64,000 bases of DNA from Bisporella sp. PMI_857 (Eukaryota; Ascomycota; Leotiomycetes; Helotiales; Helotiaceae). Shown here piece after piece: positions 36,277 to 47,998 of this stretch. Each line of letters starts with the position of its first letter. Position 1 is the stretch's first letter. Position numbers and translations under genes: made by a program. A model generated the notes under the pieces. It ran no database searches, had not been told where the DNA came from, and saw only the letters and a list, made by a program, of their open reading frames with translations. The stretch is taken from the NCBI GenBank assembly GCA_021307315.1, contig JAJSPD010000027.1:496001-560000 (forward strand), read 5' to 3'.

Positions 36277-37503
36277 ATGTCGCTGACTTAATTTCCTCGG
36301 TTTCTGGAGCTGCATCTTGAGCTTAGAAACAGAATCTGGTAGTACGCTACCCCATTTTATATTCAGGAAATTTCGGATCATCTCCCGCCTTGGTTTGAAT
36401 ATCATTGGTTCGAAGAGCGAGAGGAATTTGATGGCAGCTCTCTAGGGGAAACCAACTCGGCTTTATGTATCCGTATCCCAGACCCTTACGATAGATTAAA
36501 GCTGCATTTCGAGGAAGACGACTTCGAACCCCTTTGTGGACTGTTTTTCTATCTCCGCTGTGTGCTGAGAGGCATGCATTTGTGTCGCCGAGTTCTGTCA
36601 GCCGTTAGTTCCGCCTGTACGGTGCGAGTACAAAACAACCCTTCTATGGTCACTTACGCCGCCGAAAATGGTGCTCAGCCTGTTGTAAAAAGGAATTTGC
36701 TTGCCAGCCCGAGGCAGACACTCTTAAGCACTTTTACTCTAGGCCGGCAACTTTGGCTATTGATATGGGATGGTTTAAATCGGCAGAGCACTTTATCGAT
36801 ATGGTGTTCCAGTTCTTTGGCAACAAGATTCAACGCTTGGTCCTGGTTCAAGTGGTTAATAGTACGGATTATTTGGAGAGTGCGTATTAGGCCGACTCTG
36901 ATGTAACGTGTGAAGATATAAAGTAGTTGGTTCCTCCATTCTAAAGATGCGTTATAGTATCCTTTTATACCAATCTGCGCAATAATAATGGCATTTTGAA
37001 AAAAAAAAATCCGAAAAAGACCTTACCCTTATATGGGTAACGAGGCATCGGAAACTATATGCGTCAGAAAGCTTCTGGCAGACCGAAGGATCATTGGCAG
37101 GGTATTTGGCTTTACATCTCCTGAAATTATATGAGATTTTCGATGTTTCCTTGAAAACATTGCCGCACCTCGAGCATATTGATGTGGATCTCGAAGTCCG
37201 AGGATGGGAAAGTTAAAGATCTAGGATCGCGATGGTTTACAAGAGGGATATCAGTGGCTCGAAGCACTAAACGCCCACTGAGGGGTTTGAGGTCAATCCA
37301 TAGGATCGCTCGTTGTGACCGTCAATTCACTCATTCCCCTTCCTTGCCTCCCTAGTTTGTGGTCTTTGAATAAATATAAAGCTCAATGTGAAATATTGGC
37401 CATATCATGGATATTAGGCTCTATGCGATGGAGATTGAGGTCGGTATGGCCATTGTGCAGAACCTTACTGCTACTGAAAGATGTTCTTGATCGAGTAGTT
37501 TGA
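36277..37503 (+). pseudogene. Degenerate 2EXR-domain protein gene
   Basis: From the ATG at 36277 the frame reads a 2EXR-type N-terminus: FPRFLEL..ELRNRIW..YATP. It is broken by TAA at 36289-36291 and TAG at 36340-36342, the second falling right after the conserved IW. Further on the protein-like signal continues to about 36530 (IRIPDPYDRLKLHFEEDDFE). It then jumps to another frame near 36690-36870 (CQPEADTLKHFYSRPATLAI, then MVFQFFGNKIQRLVLVQ). Weaker traces run to about 37500. 2EXR proteins are large, fast-evolving fungal families of unknown function, with some members known as heterokaryon-incompatibility-type or F-box-like relatives. This copy cannot make a full product. Confidence 0.65.
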
Positions 37504-38515
37504 CTTCCTTATATGTACATGATTTTTAGGGCAGAACAGGCATAGTATTTCCATTTTATCTTTCTTATACCTGCGAAATGTTTAACTATAAGGTTTCCGA
37601 CACACCTTGATCGCAACTGCAGCTCCATTGAGAGTAACTTAGAAAACAGTTCGCATGTGGTTTGGGTCGGTAGACTCATTCCTTGATTATTACATTCGAT
37701 TGCACATCCTCATTGGGCATGATTATTTTCCGATTATATAACAATCGTGACAAAAATATTAATATCAACTTTATAATATTATATATTACAAAATTAATTA
37801 TTTGCGCTTAAAAAGCTATAATTAAATTTAGTTACAAAAGCACTAACCTTTTTTTTATAAAAAAAAGTATAACTTTTTTTATTTTTTTATTTTAAAATGG
37901 AGCATAGGTCACGTACCACCAATCCCGAATAGGAAATGCGAGATGATTGCGCTGTAATGTCATGTGATAACGTGACAGATTTTGTATAATATATATATAA
38001 ACATGCAATAACTGTGATTTTTGACTTAGCTTCTGGCCCTACTTTCTACAAGTCCAAATATATTCCAGCCCTTTGCGTCCGTGCGTCACGCCGAAAGTTC
38101 TTCACAAGCCCCCGACAAACTAAAGAGTATATAATGCTACTGATGCTTTAATAATCGGCTGTACTAAATAAAGTAGTACTAAGCGTATTGAAATGTTTAA
38201 AATGCCAAAAAGCTATGCAAAATACAAATAAATTCTTAAAAGTACCAGTGCCAAGCTTAAGCGTGCACAGATGGAAAAGCTGGAAGTAAATAGCCAGTTT
38301 TTTTGTACTAGAACAAAGGTCACAGCTCGTAGCCTTGCGCTAGTGCCATAGATAAAAGCGGAACCTTTCTGTAGCTGTGGGGCAACCTCGGCAGCCTGGA
38401 CTTGCTATAACAACATAAACTTACAACGAATGTCTACATATGCACCTTGCTTTTCAGCTTCCTTAAACAACATCAATGCTATGTTGATTGTCTCCCAGAA
38501 GCAGCCGGCATCACA
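37504..38515. other. AT-rich region upstream of PolX gene
   Basis: About 1 kb. 37720-37900 is almost entirely A/T with long T and A runs, the most AT-rich stretch in the window. No gene is supported. The last ~100 bases should be the PolX promoter and leader. Confidence 0.5.
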
Positions 38516-40982
38516 ATGTCCTCACAAAGTTCGGAGAAGGTACTTCCCTCACTCATTCTTGTGCTCGCATTGTTGATAACCAAATCAGGCTGCTAACAAG
38601 GCTGATGCTGCCGAAAGAGAGAAGATTCTCTATTTCAAGAGGCTTGAGGTATTAAATAACTCTTCAGATGAAGAGCAGGACACAAACGACTTCGGAAACT
38701 TACTTCGCCATCGTAAGAAACCACCAACTAAAGATACAAGTGCTAAGCCTGTCCCGGAGAAACGCCGACAAATTGCTAAGAAGATTTCTATAATCCACCG
38801 GACGACATCTACCCCTATCGCTGGGACAAGCATGGTGGAAGGTAGTTCTCCTATTATACAAAGAGCGTTACTGGACCAAGCTGAGTTTGCTACACCAACG
38901 GCATTCAACAGCTCGATTGTCGAAGAAACTTGCTTGGATCTATCTATGGTAAAAGAGACTCCTCTTCCAGTCCCTGCGGGTGCTTCTCGCCCTGCTCCCG
39001 AACAACGGTCAATCTCTAATCCTGCTCCTGGCTCTGGTCTCCTGGCTTTGCCATACAGTGCTGGCATTACAGCACTGCTTGGTAATAAAAAGTTAGGGTC
39101 CAGCACGGAGAACATCCCACCACGAAAGAAGGCACGAAAGGCAGCTTCATTCAAGCTTGTGCCTGAACCTCAACGAATATTTGCTGATAAGGTATTTTAT
39201 TTTATCCCTCCAGACGATAAAGCTCCTCTGAGAAGAGCACGGATCACAAAAGCAAGAGAATATGGTGCGACTTGGACTCAAGAACTGGTTCCCGGCACGA
39301 CACATATTATTGCGGAGAAGCATCTTTCCTACAAGAATATTATGAAATTTTTAAAATTCGACAGCGTTCCTGAAGGTGTCTTGATGGTTTATGACGAGTA
39401 TCTAGTGGACTGCTTGGATTCGAGGTCTCTTTGCGTTCCTCTACGTAGGCACATTGTCAATGATCAACAGAAGGAAGAGAGAAAGGACAAGTTACCACCA
39501 GACCCTTTGGAGAAGTTTGACATATCTCTGCAAGTGAAAGGCATGGGAACTGGAAACGGGCGAACTGCAGCATCTACGGAGACTCCTCCACGAAGTCACG
39601 AATACCGCAATGATGATTCCAGGTCACTATTACCAGAAGGAACTAGAGAAAATAGGTTTCCTAATGTGATGGAAAACCTGCTAGAAGAACCGCAGCAATG
39701 TGTGAGCCCAGCGAATAATGCCTTGTTCTCCGATTGGCCAGGAGGCGAGCTCTATGAATGTATCAATTACGCACGAACTGTTGAGGGCATACCACTAGAT
39801 GATGAGGATGACGAAGATGGGGACGACCGTCCCTCATTTCGTGATTGCCCTGAAGATTCGGGATCTGATAGCGAATGTCAAAGACCAACCTCTAACGCTG
39901 GAAAGAAGCGGAAGCGTCCAAATCAGGGCGGATTTAACCAAGAGAATTTCGCCTGTATGACAGGCGGCACTGGAGTGTCACATAAGTCAAATCCAAATTT
40001 GGAGACACTTGAAATATTTCAGAGAATGGCTGAGCATTACGACAGAATCAGAGACCGGTGGCGACCTTATGCATATCGAAAGGCTTGTGGAGTGTTGAGA
40101 CGACAGCTTATTAAGATTGAGACCTATGAACAAGCAATTGCGCTGCCCCATATTGGCGAACGCCTTGCGCTCAAAATCGAGGAAATAAACCTCACAGGCC
40201 GCCTGAGGAGGCTCGAATTTGCCGAACAGGAGCCTGACGATGCGATCCTCAAGACTTTTAATAATATTTACGGAGTTGGAATCAGTCAAGCCTCCAAATG
40301 GGTACAACAAGGCTTTAAAACTCTTGAAGATCTGAAGGATAAGGCACGGTTGACGGACAACCAGCGTCTAGGTATCGAACATTATGATGATTTCCTGACC
40401 CGAATCCCTCGAGACGAAGTGACTGCTTTGGGTGAGGTTGTCAAACGTGCGAGCGCGATTATAGATTCCAAGGTTGAGGTCATCATTGGGGGTAGCTATC
40501 GTCGAGGCGCTACGTCGTCGAATGATATCGATTGTATCATGACAAAGCCAAATACTTCCACAGAAACAGATCTTGTTCCCTTCTTGAAAAAACTGGTTCA
40601 ATACCTCACCAAGACTGGTTTCTTGGTTGCTGCGCTGGTGACACCCTCAGAGACAGGATCGAAGTGGCACGGCTGTTGTGTCCTCCCCACGACTACACAT
40701 CCAATTTGGCGAAGAATCGATTTCTTGCTCGCGCCTGCGGCCCAATTGGGTACTGCGCTTATATATTTCACAGGCGACGATATTTTCAATCGGAGCTTAC
40801 GCCTGCTTGCAAGCAAGAAAGGAATGAGACTCAACCAGCGCGGATTGTACAAAGATGTTATGAGAGGACCAGGGCATGTCAAGATGAACGAGGGATTGCT
40901 CATCGAAGGCGCGGACGAGAAGAAGATCTTTGCGGCATTAGGCGTACCATATCGGCGACCAGAGCTAAGAATCTGTCATTGA
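38516..40982 (+). CDS. X-family DNA polymerase with BRCT domain (Pol lambda / Pol4 type)
   Basis: Repair polymerase acting in gap filling during base-excision repair and end joining. Two exons, 38516-38539 (eight codons) and 38589-40982, with a 49-nt phase-0 intron, giving about 805 aa, longer than most Pol lambda proteins. Residues 9-200 are disordered. A BRCT domain lies at about 203-300 (DKVFYFIPPDD to DCLDSRSLCVPLRRHIV). After another disordered linker with acidic DDEDDEDGDD comes the 8-kDa lyase domain (about 475-560, ending in IGERLALKIEEI). Next are the HhH/fingers (NNIYGVGISQASKWVQQGF) and the palm with GGSYRRG at 642-648. Catalytic aspartates are D654, D656 and D719. The thumb ends with GDDIFNRSLRLLASKKG..LNQRGLY. 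It sits just downstream of the AT-rich degraded block. Confidence 0.93.
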
Positions 40983-41150
40983 GCATGTCAGCCATGAGTA
41001 AACGAGGACGCAAATTATGATCATCAATATTATATTGGATAAGGTGTTGTCTTAGCGCTGCACTCAAGATTTTTAGGTGCTTATCTAAATCTGTCTTTCC
41101 CTCATGCTTTCCCTAAGTATCTATCTCGCTCCGTCTTTCTCAATTTCTTG
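40983..41150. other. Short convergent gap
   Basis: 168 bases between the ends of the PolX gene and the GNAT gene, with no feature seen. Confidence 0.4.
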
Positions 41151-42035
41151 CTACGCGGGTTGTGGATCTCTGACCATGATCCAATTTCTTCCCATCCCTT
41201 CCAAACCCCATTTCGTCAGATCCACTTCCAAGATATCAGTGTCACGAAACCCCAACTTCAAATACAACGTATGCCCCGCTGGTGTCCCCTCAATATGGAC
41301 TTTCCTACCCTCTCGATCCGCAAGTGCGAGACCATGCTTTAGCAATTTCGCTGCCAGTCCTTTACGCTGATAGGCGGGATCGGTTTGCAGAAGCAAGACC
41401 ACATAGTCATTTGCTGAGTCTACATTCTCCTTTCGTTTGGCATAGATGGCGCCAAACTTAGCAGAGCAGATCTCATGGTTGGCTCCTGGGGGCCATTCAG
41501 ACCAGCCAGAGTCTTTCTTGCGCTGTTCTTCTGCTTCTCGTGCGGCTTTCTCTTCTGGTGCTGGATGGGTAATGAGTCAGCAATGACTCCCCTCCAGCGT
41601 TTCAATATAAGGCCGCCTTCTCTCAAAATTTGGCCCTGCCTCTCTTCATCTTAGATGCATTCTCAGATTAAACCAAAACGCGGATACTTCTCCATTTGCT
41701 GGCCCGCCTGTCCTCTCTCTATATACCGAGGGTAACTTACAAAGCACATGAGGATAACACCACCTAGACCACGCCGCTATCCTCCCCGTCTCCAGATCCG
41801 TAATCTTGAAGGTCCTATTCTCGGGCTTTGCCATCGCAAGAGTCTGTCTTTCCTTAATCCATTCATATTTCTCTTCGGAATAAGGGTCGATCTTCTCGGA
41901 CGGGAAACAGGCATTGTTGAAAAGATCATTTATCCATGCAGCTTGATACACTCGGACCATCTCAAGGAGATCATTGTGAGTGCATAGGGAGATGGCAAAG
42001 TTCTCTGAAGTCATTCTTATATAAGATTGAGTCAA
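41151..42035 (-). CDS. GNAT family N-acetyltransferase
   Basis: Acetyl-CoA-dependent N-acetyltransferase of the GNAT superfamily, probably cytosolic, with an unknown acceptor. Two exons on the minus strand, 42035-41741 and 41560-41151, joined across a 180-nt intron (GTAAGT..CCAG) in phase 1, giving about 234 aa. The N-terminal half has the GNAT alpha1-alpha2 start (ISLCTHNDLLEMVRVYQAAW) and the beta2-beta3 sequence AAWSRWCYPHV. The C-terminal half has the strand VVLLLQTDPAYQRKGLAAKLL containing the acetyl-CoA motif (QRKGLA). It is followed by GLALADREGRKVHIEGTPAG and the LYLKLGFRDTDIL loop typical of the fungal subfamily. Initiation could also be at the second ATG seven codons in (42014). The intron is longer than the window average and includes readable frames that are not conserved-looking. 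Confidence 0.88.
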
Positions 42036-43410
42036 GTTAAGAACTATGAAAGGTTAGGAGATGCTTGAAGAGCTTCACGCAAATTAAAGATGCCCTCAGG
42101 AATCTGTGGCATAATATAGAGAATATATGGTAGGGGTTGGCGTACTATGAACACAGCTTCACTGGCATGAGTCACTGGCGAAGGGTGATACGATATTTCT
42201 AGCATTTTGAATATTTGGGGGCCAACGGCTTTGGTTCTGTTCTTTCCCCACCTTACTGCTCTATCATATTCATTCCGCCGCTTCCAAGACCGACGCCCGG
42301 AGTTCGGACCTCATCATCTGAGCGTTCTGGTAGGATTGCCTAGGAGATTTTATCCGTCGCTATCTAGATCGATTGAAACGAAACGAAACGAAACGAAACA
42401 AACGTTTTTAGGCTGCAAATAGTTCAGCTTTGCAGACATCTGAGCGTGAAATCAGTTGATGCGTACGATCTGGGGTGCAGATGAGGTTCTGACAGATCAA
42501 TTTCAAGGTCCTGGTCAAGCTTTAAGTGCTTTATTAAATGATAATTAAAATCCTTTCAGCGCAGGAAGAGGAAAGGCGCCGGGTATTTTGTTATTATTAG
42601 TAGCCCAGGTCACAAAACCGCAGCCCTTGTTCACTCTAAACGCGTCCCAGATTCCATCTCGCGTCGCGCAGGCGGAAATATTTATGCCTCAGCACAAACG
42701 GCATATTGGGTCAAGATGAACACCCGGAAAGGGGCAAAGAAAGAAAGGTATCAGAGTTTGTTAGTTTGATGGAGTGGACCTATGAAATCTCCGACAGCTT
42801 GAAGGTAAGAGTTTTGGCGTGCAGACTAGGTTCTGGAAACACGACTGTGCCCTATAAGATGCCCATGAACAGGCTGGGGTAGCCACCGTTAACATGGGCT
42901 CTTCAGGGGTATCACTGACCTCATTTAATGCCGGGGATTGGTTTTGACCTGCCGGATAGATGCACTGTTAACGCTAATGCTCTTGCGGGCTGCTCTGGCG
43001 CTGAATCATGCAGAACTGCCCATTTGCTGGCTACACATCAAAATCCAGTTTGACCTCGATGTTACACTTTCCCTCCCTAAAGTGATCTAGCTATCACCTC
43101 ACTGTCCTTCCCGACTAGGCTTTGTGCGACAACGACAATTGTTGAGATCAATTTCAGCAGCCCATATTCCCCGACTAGTTGGCATTGACATCCCTTATCG
43201 CAAATAGCGGCCAATCTTCACCGACCGTGCGTTTCTGGCACTGGCTCAAAAAAATAAAAAAATAATCGACGGCTCAACGGTTCACCATCATTAAGGTCGC
43301 GGGTTCGCCGTTCCAATTGTACTTATAGGGGCCACGACCGCGCCTAGACGGGATCATATATTGTGAGAGCGGAGGTTGTTGTTTGCAGTGAGCGGATTGG
43401 CGACGGAAAC
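42036..43410. other. Divergent intergenic region
   Basis: 1.4 kb between divergent starts, with no supported gene. It contains the (AAACG) repeat at 42376-42399. The leader of the downstream gene may be long. Confidence 0.5.
42376..42399. repeat. (AAACG)n pentanucleotide repeat
   Basis: Four complete AAACG units and a partial fifth. Intergenic microsatellite. Confidence 0.9.
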
Positions 43411-46133
43411 ATGCAGCTGCAAACGGGAAGCTCAACCGCGATCAACATGACCTATCCTTCTCTTCCAGCATCTCCCACGCTCACCAATCCCGATATGATT
43501 CTTCCTTATGGCGAGTAAGTATTTTACCTTTTTTTCCGGTCCCGGAAAGAGCGTCGAGTTATTCGCAGAAACCAATCGATACTGACTTGGCTTTCCAGAT
43601 ACGATTCTACACCCTCGCCTCCTCAGAACGCATATAGACCTCCCTCTCCTGGCGATGACTGGAGCCGCGAAAATCAAGCAAATATGCAGTTCTCAATTGG
43701 TCCACCATCGCATATGCTGCCAATGACACCCACAACTCCTATCATATATGGGAATGGCACAATGCTTTCAGATATCGGTGAGGTCACAGAGGCAGAGAGT
43801 ACACCGGGCCGAAACAAACTACCTGGTCCAGCGGAGAGGAGAATGCTAAAGAAGCAAGCTTCGCTGCAAGGAAATCTGCGATCGAATCCAGCATATAGCA
43901 ATGTACTGAAACGAGCTAAGTCAGTGTCGCATGAGAGAAAAGTCTCTGTGGAGTCTACGAGTACAGTTACCTCAGAAGGACAGGCGGCAGAGATGTTCAA
44001 GGACTTTGATGATCAGGTCAGCGTGGACGATAGCGTTTTTCAGGGGGACGATGAGGAGAGTGTTGCAGATTCGCACAGCGAGATGGTGATCGCGGCGGAA
44101 ACTGAAAGATTATCGAAGAAAGAGGTTGATCTAGAGGATGAGGAGGATCGGAACTCTAGTGCTGCTCTGAGTAGAAGAGCAGAGCAGATTCTGCTGAATG
44201 CGAAGAGGAGGCTAAATGTAAGACGTTGCAATCTTGTGAAAGCGCATACACTAACGGTCTGATATAGAATATGGAAGGCAATCTTACCCGCGCTCGAAGT
44301 ACACTCCACATGGCTTCAGGATCTATATCTTCGATAAGCAGCAGCAGTCCACTGTCTAGAGGAACGCCTTCGCCTCAAGTTGGACAATTGAGCCAGACCA
44401 CTCTCTATCGCCAACACAGCTTCGATTCGCCTATGGCAAGTCCAGGGCACTCGAGGGTATACAGTGAGAATTCGATCTCAAGACCTGCGAAAGGCATTCG
44501 GTTCCCTGTTCGATCTGCAAGTGCTGCAGCCCGCTACAGAGGGAGGAGTATTGAGGATCTATCCAAGAATAACAGCCCTGAGCAAAGCCCAGGCGAACCA
44601 AAACCTGAATACCAGTCTCAGAAGACTTCACCGCGGGGCGTGCAATTAGAGCCTCTAAGTGAAAACGAAGTAGTGCCAGGCTCCAAAGGCGACAAGTCCA
44701 GTGTTAGATCTAGTATCATAGACGATGGTTACCAGAGTGCAGGTAGTGAAGTCCGAAGCCTAAGTAGATCTGCCTCACGGTCGCAAATGCGGGAGCTGCA
44801 AACCCAGATGAGTGATTTAAAGGGAAGGTTGTCTGTTCTACGGGATCGCGCTCGAGACGACTCTATGAAGCGACGAAGTATGCAAAGTTTGAGAACGCCG
44901 AGTCCCTTCACTGCAGCGGAACAATGGTACACTGGCGGCAATAGCTATACCTCTCCCGGCCTTAGCACTGATGCTGGGATTGGGCTTCCTTCGCCGCCCA
45001 TAAATGAGGACAATGCCTCGAAACAGCTCGCATTTGACAATTCCAGGCCGCTTCTGTCCGCAGTGGGAACTGGAACCAATGGAGCGATTCCTGGATACGC
45101 AAGTTCTGATGTAACCAGCGTGTATGAAGACGTCGCTGAAGAGCGGCCAGGAACTGCAATTGGCCAAGCAATCAGGGATGAGCCCCAGAAAAAGGAGGAC
45201 GAAAAGTACGATACCGCGAGAGAAGATAACCAGCAGCCAGAGATTGATGAGGAGAGTATCTACAGCGACGAATTAGTGAACCATGATGAACTGGATGATT
45301 ACGATAGCGATGCGTCTCTCTATCATGACACAATCCAAGTCCCAATCTCTCACGAGGATCGTGAAGATGCATTCGATTATGAGCATTTCTTCCTTCACAG
45401 TGCGATGGGAACCATTCCCGCGAGGAACGGTCGACGAGGTAGTTTTAGCTCTGAAGACTCCGTGGAAACGACTGTCCCAGGCAGGCAGACGGAGAAACGC
45501 CCATCTTTGACACACCTGCGCTCAGAGAGTACTGATTCAGTATCATCTATCAATACCTTTGCAACAGCTACGGAGGGCCGCGGCTCAGATAGTGGGGATG
45601 AAGATCGTAAGAACTATGCCGTTCAACCAAATCGGCCCACAACACCTATGACAGCCAAGCGATCAACCTTCGGCTCTCCCGCAGCTAATGGAGAACATAA
45701 GGAAGAAGGTACATCCAGACGCGGTTCTGTCATCCATGATCCGGTCGAAAGAAATGGTATCCACCGTCCAGCCTCTAACGCATCATTCGGTTCCACAGGC
45801 ACAACCCGCAGCTTCCCTCTCATCAACAAGCCCAAATCTCAAATATCCCTGGTGCAAAAAGGTACGACAGACGCCCGCTCAAGCCAGCAAAACGGTGTGC
45901 TGAGTGATTCGACAACGTTGAACGATAGCCAGAATGGAGAGCACCTGCAAACATCGCCAGTCGCGATGCTGACTAAGGATGACCGGCTCTTGGTTGAGAA
46001 GCTGGTGGCCAGTCTTGGGAAATGCGTGTTGGGGCTCCAGGAGGCGGGTCAAGGGAGCTATGAGGGAAAGATTTGGAGGAGAAGACTGGATGCAGCAAGA
46101 CGTATACTTGATGGAGAAGACGGAGCCATTTAA
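43411..46133 (+). CDS. Conserved fungal Ser-rich coiled-coil protein, unknown function
   Basis: Three exons, 43411-43514, 43599-44217 and 44268-46133, with introns of 84 and 50 nt in matching phases, giving about 862 aa. No enzymatic domain is visible. The N-terminus is Pro/Ser-rich and disordered. A short conserved helical motif spans intron 2 (SRRAEQILLNAKRRLN joined to NMEGNLTRARSTLH), which suggests the join is right. A predicted coiled coil follows at about 395-430 (QMRELQTQMSDLKGRLSVLRDRARDDSMKRRS), then LRTPSPFTAAEQWY. Long acidic and Ser-rich segments follow, and a final conserved helix (LVEKLVASLGKCVLGLQEAGQGSYEGKIWRRRLDAARRIL) ends the chain. Many SP/TP sites suggest phospho-regulation. 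I believe orthologues are widespread in filamentous ascomycetes but cannot name one. A cytoskeletal or cell-polarity scaffold would be a guess. Confidence 0.85.
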
Positions 46134-47167
46134 GAGAAAGATACTAACATTCTATATCGGCAAAGCCAGACAACAGTTTTCCATTTGTTTCAAGGAGTCC
46201 TGGCATGGAAGGATATTTGCTTAGAGGGGCGTCTTTCTGGGTGCTCCGGACCATGATTTTTTCTTGTGTTTCGACGACGTTCAGATTGAGATTTTTGATA
46301 CCCAATTTGCTTCAGGCGGTTAAGCTCCAAGACTTTGCGAATTGGCGGGAGTTCATGTATTCGTGTATATACTTTAGGGGTCTACGGAACGAAGGAGCAG
46401 GAACGGGAAATGGTGATCAATGTAAAATAATGTTAAATAGTACGTAGTAATGGGAAAACGAGACATAACTTTCTGTTTCTCAGTGATGGCGCAACGGAGA
46501 ACACGATGCAGGATGTCGCCTTACTTCAGATTGACAGTCCAATCTATCTTTTACTCAATATCAGCTACCTAAAATGTCCCTTGCATAATTCAAGCTCCTA
46601 GCGCTAATGATTGATGCTAGCTGGATGTATCTCCTTGCATAAATTGAGCATCTGAGCTCCTCTCTCTACCTCGCGCTTTCCCCACATCTCTTAGTTGTCT
46701 TAGACAAGGCCGTCAAAATTCTAAATCTTCAGTTTGAATTTGTGGCCTCTTCTTTGGCATATATTCGTGAAAATTTGTCCGCCTACGAGTCTATGTCTAA
46801 GAGGGTAGTAGAGCCTTGCTGCCTCTTATTCACGTTTCATCCGCTTGATAGTTTGTTCACGCACCTCGATAAGTTTTGGACCCGTGAGGGAAGCAGGAAG
46901 AAGGACAATGTTGGTACCAAGATCAAGCAAACATGCTGTGGAGAAAAGGGGGTTTGGGTGCTAAGCGAGATGGAGGGGAAAGTGCTCATAGCAAGGGGAA
47001 ATCTCCATGGGCGTAGGGCAAGCACCATTTCTATATATGTTCCTTTTGGAATAATCTAAGGCTCTCACAAAAATAGGGTTCTATGAGTGTTCGGTTTAGG
47101 TAGAATGGAATGTGCATATGCCTCCAGAAGAGACTGAAGTACCAGTCCAAGATTAGCCTTGATTGGC
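46134..47167. other. Intergenic region
   Basis: About 1 kb with no supported gene. Frames at 46205-46447 and 46742-47059 lack protein-like composition or splice-linked continuation. Confidence 0.45.
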
Positions 47168-47998
47168 TTATTGGATGTAGATATCATAGAAGACATTGAA
47201 TCCCTATATGAATGTTAACTAAGAATCCAGAGCTATTAAAATGCTCTTTACGTACGAGATCTGCCCCGGGCCTGTCGGCGCAGTTGCTTGAGAGCGGAAA
47301 ACGTCCTTGGATGGCCCAGAGAGCTGTGTCGGATGAATAGTCGAACACGGTAGGCGCAAGAGGCACTTTATCATGGTATAGTTGGATGATATCTATTTCG
47401 TTCACTTAGCACTACTCACAGCCTGCTCGCCGGATAGGAGGAGGAAGGCTTTCAGAAAAGCTGCGGAGTTTGAGAGGGGTTTGTATTGAAGTTTGCATGA
47501 CAAACTGCTTGGAAAGGGTGGCAGGTGGAGAAAGAAAGGCGAGAGAGAAATAGCAAATACTACCTTCAAGGCGGATAGTCATATCTTCTCTTCATGAGCC
47601 TCTCACCTCGTACCCGATTCCCGTGCCGTCCCATTCCACGCGGAACTACAATTTGATTCTTCAAGTTAGGATTTGGACACTCTCTAATCGCTCCGCCAGG
47701 GAGCTAAGACACACCTTAAAGGTTGTAGCCGGCTTTCAAGATTGCGGCCGCATCGGCGCGGAGAGTGTGATCGACCAGTGTTTGGTTGAAACCCTGTTCT
47801 GCTACAAGAGGTTGATATGGCGGAAGACCGCTGCGGGGATAAGGGAGTTAGCTGGAGGCGTGAGAACAGAGTGGAATGGGTTAGCTACGTGAAGATAATG
47901 TTTACTTCTCCACAGCCGGGAAGGGCGTAGGAGACTTTGAAGCCGGCAGTTGCCCCGCTGGCGTGGATTACTGGGGGGAAAGATCTGAGTGATGCCAT
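47168..47998 (-). pseudogene. Five-exon conserved hypothetical gene, broken by a frameshift and a stop
   Basis: On the minus strand I can rebuild exons 47998-47889, 47830-47715, 47645-47564, 47404-47256 and 47203-47168, with GT..AG introns of 58, 69, 159 and 52 nt. Segments read MASLRSFPPVIHASGATAGF, then GFNQTLVDHTLRADAAAILK, then VEWDGTGIGYEVRGS, then IQLYHDKVPLAPTVFDYSSD with RFPLSSNCADRPGADL, and a last GFNVFYDIYIQ. Two lesions are visible. Exon 2 ends CTTTAAG, where CTTAAG would keep phase, so one T too many at 47718-47720 gives a TAA. Exon 3 holds an in-frame TGA at 47592-47594. The intact family looks like a small conserved fungal protein of unknown function, about 165 aa, which I cannot name. 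Alternative splicing around exon 3 could hide the TGA but would not cure the first lesion. Confidence 0.68.

Noticed and set aside
38630..39154. 174-codon antisense frame opposite the PolX N-terminus
   Set aside because: Explained as a shadow of the disordered, Ser/Pro-rich coding strand.
47623..47892. Plus-strand 89-codon frame
   Set aside because: It is antisense to exons 2 and 3 of the minus-strand pseudogene, which has consistent splice sites.
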